Counted from the first letter of the stretch, positions 53,959 to 63,050 are shown. The stretch is DNA of 64,000 bases from Lachnospiraceae bacterium (GCA_017938485.1 JAGBBM010000032.1:50932-114931); one strand, 5' to 3'. The notes: a model not told the origin generated them from the sequence alone. Program-made: numbers and translations.

Positions 53959-55251
53959 TTAATTTTCAAACCTTACACTTATTGAGTTTGCGTGAGCTGT
54001 AAGCTGTTCTGACTTAGCAAAGTCTACGATATCCTTATAAACCGGCTCAAGAGCTTCTCTTGAATAGTATATAATACTAGACTTCTTGATAAAATCATCC
54101 ACACTAAGTGGTGAGAAGAATTTTGCTGTACCGTTTGTAGGAAGTACATGGTTTGGTCCTGCAAAATAGTCTCCAAGAGGCTCTGATGAATACTCACCAA
54201 GGAAAATAGCTCCTGCATTCTTAATCTTAGTCATAACGTCAAATGGATTAGCTGTTACTATCTCAAGGTGTTCGCTGGCAATCTCGTTTGCAGTAGCAAT
54301 TGCCTCATCCATATCCTTTGCCACAAGTATATAACCATAGTTATCTATGGACTTTCTCATAATCTCAGTTCTTGAAAGCTCCTCGATAAATACCTCAACC
54401 TGAGCAGAAACCTTCTCGGCAAGCTCCTTTGAAGTAGTTATAAGGATAGCTGAAGCCATCTCATCATGCTCTGCCTGTGAAAGTAAGTCTGCCGCTATAA
54501 ATCTAGGATTTGCAGTCTCATCTGCAAGAACAAGAATCTCACTAGGACCTGCCACAGAATCAATACTTACATGACCGAAAACAGTTCTTTTTGCAAGGGC
54601 AACAAATATATTGCCAGGGCCCACAATCTTATCTACCTTAGGAATTGATTCTGTACCATAGGCAAGAGCTGCAATAGCCTGAGCTCCACCAGCCTTGTAT
54701 ATAGTATCAACGCCAGCTTCATTGGCAGCAACAAGAGTCATAGGATATACCTTACCCTCACTGTTGCAAGGAGTTGTCATGATTATCTCCTCTACTCCAG
54801 CCACCTTTGCAGGGATAACATTCATAAGTACAGATGATGGATAAACTGCCTTTCCACCAGGTACATATACACCTGCTTTTTCAATAGGTGTAACCTTCTG
54901 GCCAAGCATGCTTCCGTTATTCTTGGAGTCAAACCAACTGTATTGTTTCTGTTTTTCGTGATATTCCTTGATATTAACTATAGCTTTGCGGATAATACCA
55001 AGTAAGTGCTCATCTACCTGAGCGTAGGCCTCTTCAATCTCTTCTTTTGTAACCTTTACATTTGAAGCATCAATCTTAGCCTTGTCAAACTTCTCTGTGT
55101 AAGCAAATAATGCCTTATCACCATTGATATGTACATCCTCAACAATCTCCTTAACAATTGTCTCATACTCACCATAATTGTCAGGACTTCTCTTTAAAAG
55201 ATTAGTCAATATATCTTTTTTAGTAGTTTCATTTAATTCGACGATTCTCAT
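53959..55251 (-). CDS. hisD: histidinol dehydrogenase
   Basis: It oxidises histidinol to histidine in two NAD+-dependent steps. Motifs are PGGKAVYPSSVLMNVIPAKVAG, YKAGGAQAIAALAYGTESIP, DSVAGPSEILVLADE, SQAEHDE with the zinc and catalytic residues, and GPNHVLPTNGTAKF. ATG 55251 is preferred over TTG 55263 as GGAGG stands in between; this gives 430 residues. It is the third gene of hisZ-hisG-hisD and the last before a terminator. Confidence 0.96.
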   Translation of the reverse strand: MRIVELNETTKKDILTNLLKRSPDNYGEYETIVKEIVEDVHINGDKALFAYTEKFDKAKIDASNVKVTKEEIEEAYAQVDEHLLGIIRKAIVNIKEYHEKQKQYSWFDSKNNGSMLGQKVTPIEKAGVYVPGGKAVYPSSVLMNVIPAKVAGVEEIIMTTPCNSEGKVYPMTLVAANEAGVDTIYKAGGAQAIAALAYGTESIPKVDKIVGPGNIFVALAKRTVFGHVSIDSVAGPSEILVLADETANPRFIAADLLSQAEHDEMASAILITTSKELAEKVSAQVEVFIEELSRTEIMRKSIDNYGYILVAKDMDEAIATANEIASEHLEIVTANPFDVMTKIKNAGAIFLGEYSSEPLGDYFAGPNHVLPTNGTAKFFSPLSVDDFIKKSSIIYYSREALEPVYKDIVDFAKSEQLTAHANSISVRFEN

Positions 55252-55265
55252 GGCATCCTCCAAAA

Positions 55266-55916
55266 TTATTCTTTATCTCTATTAATAAGCTCATTTAAGT
55301 CATTAAGTAACTTTCTGATTCTTTCGTGCTCCATCTTGATACTAACCTGATTCACTACAACCCTTGCTGAAAGTGGGCAAATCTCCTCAAGTACCTCAAG
55401 GCCATTTTCCTTAAGTGTAGAACCAGTCTCAACAATATCCACAATAACCTCAGATAAATCAACAAGTGGGGCAAGCTCCACAGAACCATTAAGCTTTATA
55501 ATCTCAACTGTCTGGTTCTTCTTGTTATTAAAGTAATCCTTTGCAATATTAGGGTATTTGCTGGCAACTCTTATAATCTCGTTACGCTGTAATAATTCCT
55601 TAGCTGATGCAGGGCCACAGACACACATACGACATTTGCCAAATCCTAAGTCCATAACCTCGTAGAGATTTCTGCCTTCCTCAAGTATAGTATCCTTACC
55701 AACTACACCTATATCAGCTGCACCATACTCTACATAAGTTGGTACATCTGAAGCCTTTGCAAGGAAAAACTTTATCTTATGTTCCTCATTGGTAAATATA
55801 AGCTTTCTTGTATTAGGGTCCTTTACCTCCTCACAGGTAATACCCATCTCTTCAAAAAGTGCAAGGGTTTTCTTTGCAAGTCTACCCTTGGCAAGTGCAA
55901 ATGTTAAATATCTCAT
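55266..55916 (-). CDS. hisG: ATP phosphoribosyltransferase, short form (HisGS)
   Basis: It catalyses the first, feedback-regulated step of histidine synthesis. The 216-residue protein lacks the C-terminal regulatory domain and so belongs to the short form that needs HisZ, encoded just upstream. Motifs are [28 protein letters not shown], and [18 protein letters not shown] with the PRPP-binding loop. ATG 55916 follows GGAGG. Confidence 0.96.
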   Translation of the reverse strand: MRYLTFALAKGRLAKKTLALFEEMGITCEEVKDPNTRKLIFTNEEHKIKFFLAKASDVPTYVEYGAADIGVVGKDTILEEGRNLYEVMDLGFGKCRMCVCGPASAKELLQRNEIIRVASKYPNIAKDYFNNKKNQTVEIIKLNGSVELAPLVDLSEVIVDIVETGSTLKENGLEVLEEICPLSARVVVNQVSIKMEHERIRKLLNDLNELINRDKE

Positions 55917-55953
55917 AATATCCTCCAAAAGTATATCTTTTCAAAAACAACAA

Positions 55954-57174
55954 CTACATTGTGCCATATACAGATTCTATATCATTACTGTCAGTAACCT
56001 TAACAACTGCTGATATATGCATCTTCTTTGCATACTCTATATATTCTTCAGTATTATGCTTAGTTGACTGTCTTACAAGCTCTACTTTTTTTCCTTCATT
56101 TCTCATAGATGCGGCATATTCTATAGCTTTTTGCTGATTATCCATATCATATAAAACCATAATGTTAGAATAATCGATATCAACATCTATCTTATTTCTA
56201 GAGATGGCACTCATAAGCTCATCCACGTAGATTGCAAATCCTACAGACGGTGCATCCTTGCCAAACTGTGAAAGAAGGTTATTGTATCTTCCACCCTTAA
56301 CTATTGGCTCTCCAGTACCATATGTGTAACCATTAAATACAATACCTGTATAGTAATTGTATCCGTTAATCATACTGAAATCAAAATTAATGTACTTGTC
56401 ATATCCATAGTATGAAAGAGCTGTATATACCTTCTTCATACGGTTAATTGCCTCAATGGACTGCTCATTTGTAACAAGAGAAAGAGCATGGTCAAGCATA
56501 TCAAGGCCTCCAAAAAGCATATCAAATCCAGATATAGCCTTCTTCATATCCTCTGATATATCAAGCTTAGACACAAACTCAGAAAGTCCAAAGAAATTCT
56601 TAAGAAGTATGTACTCTCGTATCTTTCTTTCTGTGTCTTTATCAATACCAGCCTCAGCCATGAGACCCTTAAAATAATCTACCTCACCTATTTCAATCAT
56701 AAATTCAGTAAGACCTACCTTTAAAAGACAGCTTATAACACAGGCAATAATCTCTGCATCTGCAGCAGAACTATCGTCATTTACAAACTCTCCACCAATC
56801 TGAGTACACTCGCTGAGCTTACCCTGATGCTGATGAGCATTAAGAAATGTCTTTCCATTGTAGCAGAGTCTAATAGGAAGATTTTCCTCCGCATAATACT
56901 TAGCTACACATCTTGCTATACTAGGTGTCATATCCGGTCTTAAAACCAATGTATTGTTATTTCTATCAAAGAACTTATACATCTCGTTAGATGGTGCTGA
57001 ACCCTTATCCATATTAAATATATCGAAATACTCAAAGGATGGAGTCTCTATATCCTGATATCCGTATGAGGCAAGAACATTATGAATCTCATCCTGAATC
57101 TTAAGTCTTCTCTTACATTCTGAATTATAAATATCTCTTACACCCTCTGGGGTATGTAATAATTTTTCACTCAT
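55954..57174 (-). CDS. hisZ: ATP phosphoribosyltransferase regulatory subunit HisZ
   Basis: A histidyl-tRNA synthetase paralogue that forms a hetero-octamer with short HisG and confers histidine feedback. Class II motifs remain (PEGVRDIYNSECKRRLKIQD, LVLRPDMTPSIARCVAKY, and RYNNLLSQFGKDAPSVGFA) while the C-terminal anticodon domain is partly kept, giving 406 residues. AAAGGAG precedes the ATG at 57174. It heads the operon and is divergent from lexA. Confidence 0.93.
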   Translation of the reverse strand: MSEKLLHTPEGVRDIYNSECKRRLKIQDEIHNVLASYGYQDIETPSFEYFDIFNMDKGSAPSNEMYKFFDRNNNTLVLRPDMTPSIARCVAKYYAEENLPIRLCYNGKTFLNAHQHQGKLSECTQIGGEFVNDDSSAADAEIIACVISCLLKVGLTEFMIEIGEVDYFKGLMAEAGIDKDTERKIREYILLKNFFGLSEFVSKLDISEDMKKAISGFDMLFGGLDMLDHALSLVTNEQSIEAINRMKKVYTALSYYGYDKYINFDFSMINGYNYYTGIVFNGYTYGTGEPIVKGGRYNNLLSQFGKDAPSVGFAIYVDELMSAISRNKIDVDIDYSNIMVLYDMDNQQKAIEYAASMRNEGKKVELVRQSTKHNTEEYIEYAKKMHISAVVKVTDSNDIESVYGTM

Positions 57175-57192
57175 ATTAATTCTCCTTTTACT

Positions 57193-57285
57193 TTATCACA
57201 TTAAAGTGATAATTCGCTACTTCATTACCATAGCAGATTATATATAAATTACTTTACTTTGTCAACAAAGAAATTTAACAAAGTA
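57193..57285 (-). promoter_or_regulatory. hisZ promoter with two inverted repeats
   Basis: On the - strand TTGACA (57260-57265), 17-base spacer and TATAAT (57237-57242) form a strong promoter. An inverted repeat TACTTTGT-N15-ACAAAGTA (57255-57285) covers the -35, and a second, TTATCAC-N6-GTGATAA (57193-57212), lies in the early transcript or just after +1. A weaker second promoter, TTGAAA/TATAAT, is at 57294-57321. The first repeat looks like a repressor operator; no T-box is present. The 305-base gap 57175-57479 otherwise contains only the lexA control region. Confidence 0.65.
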
Positions 57286-57374
57286 TCTACTATATTATAC
57301 AAGAGTTTTCATAAATTTCAAGCAAAGGCAGGCAATACTTCAACCTTTAATTAAAATATATAATTAATTATTTC

Positions 57375-57414
57375 AGAACAAATGTTTGCAAACAGAACAA
57401 ATGTATGGTATAAT
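57375..57414 (+). promoter_or_regulatory. lexA promoter with two LexA boxes
   Basis: TTGCAA (57386-57391) and TATAAT (57409-57414) with a 17-base spacer. LexA-type boxes AGAACAAATGTTTG (57375-57388) and AGAACAAATGTATG (57394-57407) overlap the -35 and fill the spacer. Both depart from the perfect CGAAC...GTTCG pattern, as expected for a weaker autoregulated site. Confidence 0.85.
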
Positions 57415-57479
57415 GATTTTGCTTAGATAGATTTTAAACTTATGATTAATATATTTATATTTTGATTGGAGGTTATATT

Positions 57480-58103
57480 ATGGGTTCTGGTTCATTATCA
57501 GGCAAACAACAAGAGATTTTAGATTATTTGAAGGATTGTATCCTTAGAAAGGGTTATCCACCTGCTGTTAGAGAGATTTGTGAGGCTGTGCACCTTAAGT
57601 CCACATCATCAGTTCATGCACATTTAGAGACCCTTGAAGCAAAAGGCTATATCAGAAAGGACCCCACTAAGCCACGTGCTATAGAGATTCTTGATGACAC
57701 CTTCAACTTATCACGTCGTGAATTAGTTAATGTACCTATTATAGGAACCGTTACCTGCGGTGAACCTATTATTGCAGAAGAACGTATTGATGGCTACTTC
57801 CCTGTTCCACCAGAGTACCTTCACGCTAATGGTCGCAACACCTTTATGCTTAAGGTTAAGGGTGACAGTATGATTAATGCCGGTATCTTCCACGGTGATT
57901 TGGTATTGGTTGAAGAAGGCAACACAGCTCGTAACACAGATATTGTCTGTGCTCTTATAGACGATTCAGCTACGGTTAAAACCTATTATAAGGAAGGTGA
58001 CCACATTCGTCTCCAGCCAGAGAACGACTCTATGGACCCTATCATCATCCATGATGACATCTCCATATTAGGCAAGGTCATCGGTCTCTTCCGTACTTTC
58101 TAG
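57480..58103 (+). CDS. lexA: LexA repressor
   Basis: The SOS repressor with latent self-cleaving serine protease. The winged helix-turn-helix (about residues 1-70) has YPPAVREICEAVHLKSTSSV. The protease domain has Ser130 in KGDSMINAG and Lys167 in ATVKTYY. The cleavage bond lies in GTVTCGEPI, that is Cys93-Gly94, where most LexA proteins have Ala-Gly. It is 207 residues from ATG 57480, which follows GGAGG; the frame's earlier start at 57462 lacks a site. Two LexA boxes upstream indicate autoregulation. Confidence 0.96.
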   Translation: MGSGSLSGKQQEILDYLKDCILRKGYPPAVREICEAVHLKSTSSVHAHLETLEAKGYIRKDPTKPRAIEILDDTFNLSRRELVNVPIIGTVTCGEPIIAEERIDGYFPVPPEYLHANGRNTFMLKVKGDSMINAGIFHGDLVLVEEGNTARNTDIVCALIDDSATVKTYYKEGDHIRLQPENDSMDPIIIHDDISILGKVIGLFRTF

Positions 58104-58277
58104 CTATACACGTAAAAAAAGTATTACTACATGTGTCCCTAGAATGATGTATGGTATTTTTTATCTATCATTAAAAACCGTTTGAGCACGCGAGTCCTTA
58201 GGTTCTTAACCAGTATAATATATTAGGCATGTAGAAAACACGCTTTCGCTCGTCTCACTACGCAAGGGTACTAAGCT
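58104..58277. other. intergenic stretch after lexA, possible small RNA
   Basis: 174 bases with no credible gene. It contains TATAAT at 58214-58219 on the + strand, preceded by a small hairpin GGTTCTTAACC, then a GC-richer segment (CACGCTTTCGCTCGTC) and finally the strong terminator at 58278. Transcription from this -10 would give an RNA of ~110 bases. No good -35 is seen. Confidence 0.3.
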
Positions 58278-58335
58278 AAAAAGATAGGATGTAGATTATT
58301 CGATTAAAATCGATATCTACATCCTATCTTTTTTT
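58278..58335. terminator. very strong bidirectional terminator
   Basis: A 19-base-pair perfect stem (58278-58296 with 58315-58335, core AAGATAGGATGTAGAT), an inner small stem TCGAT/ATCGA, and A- and T-runs on either side. It ends transcripts from lexA and from the - strand gene whose stop lies at 58334. Confidence 0.92.
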
Positions 58336-58663
58336 AACTAATAACTATATCACAGTAAAATGCTTCCTTGTTTTCCTTGGAGGTCATGTATCTGTATCTG
58401 ACACATTTACCTTCGTTGAATCTTACATACATAGATGAATATGGGTATGAAATACACTCATTAAACTTATCAAATACCTTTTTCACTTCATCTATGCTGA
58501 ATTTTTTAAGTCTGATATCAACTATATATCTCTTAAAATTAACTGTTACTGTACAGCTTTGTATCTCTTTAATGTCTTTTGACCAATCGTTGATTTTGTT
58601 GTATATGGTATCATTTGCCTGAAGGTTAACCTTACCAAGATATTCATTTATAACTTTGTACAT
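58334..58663 (-). CDS. small soluble protein of unknown function
   Basis: A 109-residue protein without membrane segments; pattern strand-helix-strand with VTVNFKRYIVDIRLKKFS and FNECISYPYSSMYVRFNEGK. No family recognised. ATG 58663 is used as start since GGAGG lies just upstream of it, although the frame is open further. It follows the HD-GYP gene by 20 bases and is the last gene of that operon, so a link to the HD-GYP protein is possible. Confidence 0.65.
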   Translation of the reverse strand: MYKVINEYLGKVNLQANDTIYNKINDWSKDIKEIQSCTVTVNFKRYIVDIRLKKFSIDEVKKVFDKFNECISYPYSSMYVRFNEGKCVRYRYMTSKENKEAFYCDIVIS

Positions 58664-58683
58664 ATTAACCTCCCTGCACACAC

Positions 58684-59871
58684 CTAATACTTCTGTTTAT
58701 CAGGTATCTTGTTATGTATAGCTTTAAACTCATCAAAATGTTGAATAAATAATTTAACAACCTTAGGATCAAAATGCTTACCACTAAGCTTAATAATCTC
58801 ATCAAATGTATCTTCAAGACTCCAACCTTTTTTGTAATATCTGTCTGAAGTAAGAGCGTCAAATACATCACAAACTGCCATAAGTCTACTGATATAGGAT
58901 ATCTCCTCACCCTTCATGCCAAGATATCCAGAACCATCCCATCTTTCGTGGTGTTCTTTTGCAAGCACGCAAGCAAGATGCATCATCTCACCAGGACACT
59001 TTTCCAGAAGAGCTTCACCGTAAAGAACGTGGTTTTTCATAATAAGGTACTCTTCATCCGTAAGCTTATCCGGCTTATCGAGAATTTCCTCACTAATCAT
59101 AAGCTTACCTATATCATGCATCATAGACGCTGTAGAGAGCTGTTCAACAAACTCATCATCAAAACCTGAGGCTTTTCCAAGAACCTTCATATATTCTGCC
59201 ACACGTTTGATATGTTCACCAGTATACTTGGACTTACTCTCACTAATCTCCGCAAATGAATATATTAGACCTTTCTGGTTGTTTTGCATAGTTATAGCTG
59301 TATCAATAGCCGTGTCAATCATCATAGAATTACGCAATACTATGGAATATGCCACAACAGACATACCAAAAACAAGAGCAATATGAGGAATTACATATGA
59401 AATAAGCACATCTGTGAAGTCATTAAACTCATTTCCAACAAATATGTCTCTGAATCTATAGGATAAGTAATTTGACAAAAAAACATTTGCAGACATAAGC
59501 AAAGATGCAAAAAGAACAAATGTCTGATTATAATATAAAGATGCTATAAGTATCGGGAATATCATAATAGGAAATGCGTAAGAAGAAAGTACTGTAAGCA
59601 TAATAGTACATATAGCACAGATGCATAAAAGTACTATATACTTAGTTGATGATGATGAATCGAACTTGAATACATTAATAACTAATGTAGGAATTAAAGC
59701 CACAATAATTGCAGTGGCAAAAAAAATCATAAGAAGTGTGGTATCGATTTCAATAGTGAAATAACAATATGCAAAGAAAAGCAAAAGAATAAAAGCCACA
59801 ACTCTCATACATCTGGCTGATATCTGGTTAATCTTTCTGTAGTTTTCTTTGATAACGTTATTTTGTTCCAT
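58684..59871 (-). CDS. membrane-bound HD-GYP-type phosphohydrolase
   Basis: A 395-residue protein with about six N-terminal transmembrane segments (residues ~20-190) and a C-terminal HD-GYP domain: HIKRVAEYMKVLG, MHDIGKLMISEEILDKP, HVLYGEALL, and HHERWDGSGY. HD-GYP enzymes degrade cyclic di-GMP. Here the third letter of the signature is lost: GYLGMKGEEI in place of GYP, and SDRYYKKGW in place of SDRPYR. The HD metal ligands are intact, so hydrolase activity is plausible. It follows rsfS by 3 bases. Confidence 0.88.
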   Translation of the reverse strand: MEQNNVIKENYRKINQISARCMRVVAFILLLFFAYCYFTIEIDTTLLMIFFATAIIVALIPTLVINVFKFDSSSSTKYIVLLCICAICTIMLTVLSSYAFPIMIFPILIASLYYNQTFVLFASLLMSANVFLSNYLSYRFRDIFVGNEFNDFTDVLISYVIPHIALVFGMSVVAYSIVLRNSMMIDTAIDTAITMQNNQKGLIYSFAEISESKSKYTGEHIKRVAEYMKVLGKASGFDDEFVEQLSTASMMHDIGKLMISEEILDKPDKLTDEEYLIMKNHVLYGEALLEKCPGEMMHLACVLAKEHHERWDGSGYLGMKGEEISYISRLMAVCDVFDALTSDRYYKKGWSLEDTFDEIIKLSGKHFDPKVVKLFIQHFDEFKAIHNKIPDKQKY

Positions 59872-59874
59872 ATA

Positions 59875-60222
59875 TTATAAGTCTCCTAATGAAACGACCC
59901 TACCATCTCTCCAAATATGCTCTAAATCATAGAAGGAACGTTCTTCTTCCATAAAGATATGAATTATTATATCATAGTAATCCAATAAAATCCATCCTCC
60001 ATTTGAATATCCTTCTCTATTTTTAAGTTTAGCTCCTGCCTTATTCAAAAATTCTTCTACGTTACTGCACATAGCCTGAACCTGATTAGGATTTGAACCA
60101 TCTGCAATTATAAAATAGTCTCCCATAGAAGATACATCAGATATATCTATAACCTTTATATCTCCTGCCTTTTTATCCTGTAAAGCCGAAACAGCAACCT
60201 TTGCTAATTCTTTTGATATCAT
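59875..60222 (-). CDS. rsfS: ribosome silencing factor RsfS
   Basis: It binds L14 of the large subunit and blocks subunit joining in starvation. The 115-residue protein carries DISDVSSMGDYFIIADGSNPNQV, GGWILLDYYDIIIHIF and FYDLEHIW. AAAGGAG precedes the ATG at 60222. Gene order nadD-yqeK-rsfS is the classic one. Confidence 0.96.
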   Translation of the reverse strand: MISKELAKVAVSALQDKKAGDIKVIDISDVSSMGDYFIIADGSNPNQVQAMCSNVEEFLNKAGAKLKNREGYSNGGWILLDYYDIIIHIFMEEERSFYDLEHIWRDGRVVSLGDL

Positions 60223-60233
60223 AATTTTCTCCT

Positions 60234-60797
60234 TTACTTTGTGACATAATAATTATATGTCATCTGGGTCATGTAATCCATCTCATTTGCTGAGGTTTCA
60301 AGATAATCTAGGGTATTCCTCAAAATATGAACTACGCATTTGTCTATATCTGTAAAAGCTTCCCTTCTAATCTCTTCCATATCCTTAAGCATCTTACGGT
60401 TAGGTTCTATATAATCCGCTACAAATATTATCTTTTCAAGAAGAGACATATTAGGACGACCAGTTGTATGATAACATATGGCATTTAGAACGTCCTCATC
60501 TGTTACATCATACTTATATCTTGCATAAAATGAGCCAAGCTTCGCATGTAGCATATCAGGATTTCTCTCCTCAAACTTGCTTATAGCGAGTCCATGCTTT
60601 CTTGCTTTTTCAAGCTTTTCCTTAGTAGGAAGTCCCTTAGCACAGTCATGTAAAAGTCCTGCAAGTCTAGCTTTTTCTACATCTTCTCCAAGAACCATAG
60701 CCATACATGCAGCTGTATATTCCACTCCTAAGGAATGTTCAAATCTCTTATCACTAATCTTAGTTTTTAACCTTGAAATGATTTTTTCTCTGTTCAT
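60234..60797 (-). CDS. yqeK: YqeK HD-domain diadenosine tetraphosphatase
   Basis: An HD-fold hydrolase; YqeK proteins cleave Ap4A symmetrically. Metal ligands are in FEHSLGVEYTA, LLHDCAKGLP, MLHAKLGSFYARYKY and FVADYIEPNRK. ATG 60797 is used, 9 bases after the nadD stop; this gives 187 residues. Co-operonic with nadD and rsfS. Confidence 0.94.
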   Translation of the reverse strand: MNREKIISRLKTKISDKRFEHSLGVEYTAACMAMVLGEDVEKARLAGLLHDCAKGLPTKEKLEKARKHGLAISKFEERNPDMLHAKLGSFYARYKYDVTDEDVLNAICYHTTGRPNMSLLEKIIFVADYIEPNRKMLKDMEEIRREAFTDIDKCVVHILRNTLDYLETSANEMDYMTQMTYNYYVTK

Positions 60798-60805
60798 AAA
60801 TAATC

Positions 60806-61447
60806 CTAACTGTATAAATGATTTTCTTGGATATATATACACACATCTCTGGGTAAAATATCATATGGCATAACACCATTTTTAATAGACTCTCGTATAT
60901 CTGTAGAAGAAGCGTCATATTCATCCATCTTAATATATTCAATGTGACAAAATTCATACTCAGACATAAGATTATTACCCATAGTCTCAATATCTAAATC
61001 TTGATTTTCTCTTGCTGCCACTAGTAATGTACACATAGACATCACATCCTGATATCTAAACCATTTTTTTATACTTGCCAGTGAATCCGCACCTATAATG
61101 AAATATATCTTTAAATTCGGATTAATAGACTTAATCTCCATTAAGGTATCATAGGTATAGGTTATACCGCCTCTTTTTATCTCCATACCGGAAAGTTCGG
61201 CCCACTCATAGTCCTTAATCCCTTTATAAGTCATAATAAGTCTGTGGATTGAATTCCCTATATCATCAGAATCCTTATATTTCGGCATTGCATTTGGCAT
61301 AAAAACAATCTTATTTATATCAGGAAACTGTTCATATGCATTCTTAGCAATCAAAATATGACCATTATGTATAGGGTTAAATGTCCCGCCCATTATACCT
61401 ATGCAGTTATATTTTTTCCAAAAATCCGTATTATCCATATAATCCAT
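60806..61447 (-). CDS. nadD: nicotinate-nucleotide adenylyltransferase
   Basis: It makes nicotinic acid adenine dinucleotide, the substrate of NadE at 2107. The nucleotidyltransferase motif is GIMGGTFNPIHNGHI; the C-terminal signature is SSTDIRESIKNG. It is 213 residues. GGAGGT precedes ATG 61447; a second in-frame ATG three codons on is also possible. 12 bases separate it from yhbY. Confidence 0.96.
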   Translation of the reverse strand: MDYMDNTDFWKKYNCIGIMGGTFNPIHNGHILIAKNAYEQFPDINKIVFMPNAMPKYKDSDDIGNSIHRLIMTYKGIKDYEWAELSGMEIKRGGITYTYDTLMEIKSINPNLKIYFIIGADSLASIKKWFRYQDVMSMCTLLVAARENQDLDIETMGNNLMSEYEFCHIEYIKMDEYDASSTDIRESIKNGVMPYDILPRDVCIYIQENHLYS

Positions 61448-61459
61448 ATAACCTCCAGC

Positions 61460-61747
61460 TTAAGGCAAAATTATCTTTGGATCCTTCTTTGCCTTCTTAT
61501 ATAATACAATCTTTTTACCGATAACCTGAACCACTTCACTTCTAGTTCTCTCTGCCATAGCCTGAGCAATAGCATTTGGGTCATCCATACAATTCTTTAA
61601 AACACCGATTTTAACTAACTCTCTTTTTTCAAGAGCCTCATTTACAGCCTCAGTAAGTTCTGGGGTAAGACTAGCCTTACCTACATTTATGATAGGATTA
61701 ATATTCATTGCTAATCCTTTTAAATATGCTCTTTGCTTACTTGTCAT
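61460..61747 (-). CDS. yhbY: YhbY-type RNA-binding protein
   Basis: A 95-residue CRS1/YhbY-domain protein that associates with pre-50S particles: QRAYLKGLAMNINPIINVGK, the GxxG-type KREL region LEKRELVKIGVLKN and VQVIGKKIVLYK. ATG 61747 follows AGGAGAAAT; the frame's earlier start overlaps the obg 3' end. Gene order obg-yhbY-nadD is conserved. Confidence 0.94.
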   Translation of the reverse strand: MTSKQRAYLKGLAMNINPIINVGKASLTPELTEAVNEALEKRELVKIGVLKNCMDDPNAIAQAMAERTRSEVVQVIGKKIVLYKKAKKDPKIILP

Positions 61748-61757
61748 AATATTTCTC

Positions 61758-63050
61758 CTACTTGTAATAATCAAACTCTAAGCCATAAAGCTTAACTGTG
61801 TCGCCTTCTTCAATACCAAGATCCTCCAACATATCAAGAATTCCATTGTCCTTCAAGAACTTCTGGAAGAATGCAAATCCCTTTTCAGATTCAAGGTTGG
61901 TGTAACCAAGCATTCTCTCAATACGAGGTCCCTCTACTATATAAAGACCTTCCTGCTTATCCGACTTAGTAACCTCAAACGGAAGCTCTGGGTCATCCAT
62001 AAAGTCTATATCCATCTCAGGCTCAAACTCAATAACCTCATCCGGTGCTTCCTTAACCAATTTATTTACATACCATAACAGCTCATCTAAACCTTTTCCA
62101 GATACGGCTGATATAGGGAAAACCTTAATTCCCTTTGGCTCGTACTCATCTTTTAGAAGCTCTATTACAGTCTCATAATCATCTCCATATAGGGCATCAC
62201 ATTTGTTAGCAGCAATAACCTGTGGTCTACGGGCAAGCTCTTCGTTATAGGCAATAAGTTCCTTGTTAATCGCCTCAATATCCAAAATAGGGTCTCTTCC
62301 CTCTGTGGAGGCAGCGTCTACCATATGAATTAAAACCTTAGTTCTCTCAATATGTCTAAGGAATTCATAGCCAAGACCAACACCCTCTGATGCACCTTCA
62401 ATAATTCCAGGTATATCAGCTATAACAAAACCATTATTCTCCCCCAAATCAACAACACCAAGGTTAGGATTTAATGTTGTGAAATGGTAGTTTGCAATCT
62501 TTGGTTTTGCATTGGTTACTCTGGATAAAAGTGTGGACTTACCTACATTTGGGAAACCAACCAATCCTACGTCTGCTATCATCTTAAGCTCAAGAGTAAC
62601 CCAAAGCTCCTTTGCATCCTGACCTGGCTGAGCATACTTTGGAGCCTGCATAACAGATGTAACATAATGTCTGTTACCCTTTCCACCTCGTCCACCTTTA
62701 AGAAGAACCACTGGCTCTGTCTTATTGGACATATCAAGGATAACCTTACCTGTCTCAAAATCCTTAACGACTGTACCCGCAGGAACTTTTAAGATAATAT
62801 CTTTTCCATCAGCTCCGTGACAATTTTTTTTGCCACCTTCTTCTCCGTCCTCTGCCTTATATTTTCTAACATGTCTATAATCTGTGAGTGTATTAAGACC
62901 AGGGTCCACAACGAAAATTACATCTCCGCCTTTTCCTCCGTCCCCTCCGTCTGGTCCGCCGTTAGGCACATACATCTCACGGCGAAAAGATACATGACCA
63001 TCTCCGCCTTTTCCCGATCTTATAAATATTTTTGCTCTATCAGCGAACAT
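61758..63050 (-). CDS. obgE: GTPase Obg/CgtA
   Basis: A ribosome-assembly and stress GTPase. The glycine-rich Obg fold fills residues 1-158 (GGDGHVSFRREMYVPNGGPD, GGDGGKGGDV), the G domain has GFPNVGKSTLLSRVT, DIPGIIEGA and ANKCDAL, and the C-terminal OCT domain is about residues 345-430. It is 430 residues. AGGAGG precedes ATG 63050. It starts a transcription unit separated from rpmA by a terminator. Confidence 0.97.
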   Translation of the reverse strand: MFADRAKIFIRSGKGGDGHVSFRREMYVPNGGPDGGDGGKGGDVIFVVDPGLNTLTDYRHVRKYKAEDGEEGGKKNCHGADGKDIILKVPAGTVVKDFETGKVILDMSNKTEPVVLLKGGRGGKGNRHYVTSVMQAPKYAQPGQDAKELWVTLELKMIADVGLVGFPNVGKSTLLSRVTNAKPKIANYHFTTLNPNLGVVDLGENNGFVIADIPGIIEGASEGVGLGYEFLRHIERTKVLIHMVDAASTEGRDPILDIEAINKELIAYNEELARRPQVIAANKCDALYGDDYETVIELLKDEYEPKGIKVFPISAVSGKGLDELLWYVNKLVKEAPDEVIEFEPEMDIDFMDDPELPFEVTKSDKQEGLYIVEGPRIERMLGYTNLESEKGFAFFQKFLKDNGILDMLEDLGIEEGDTVKLYGLEFDYYK

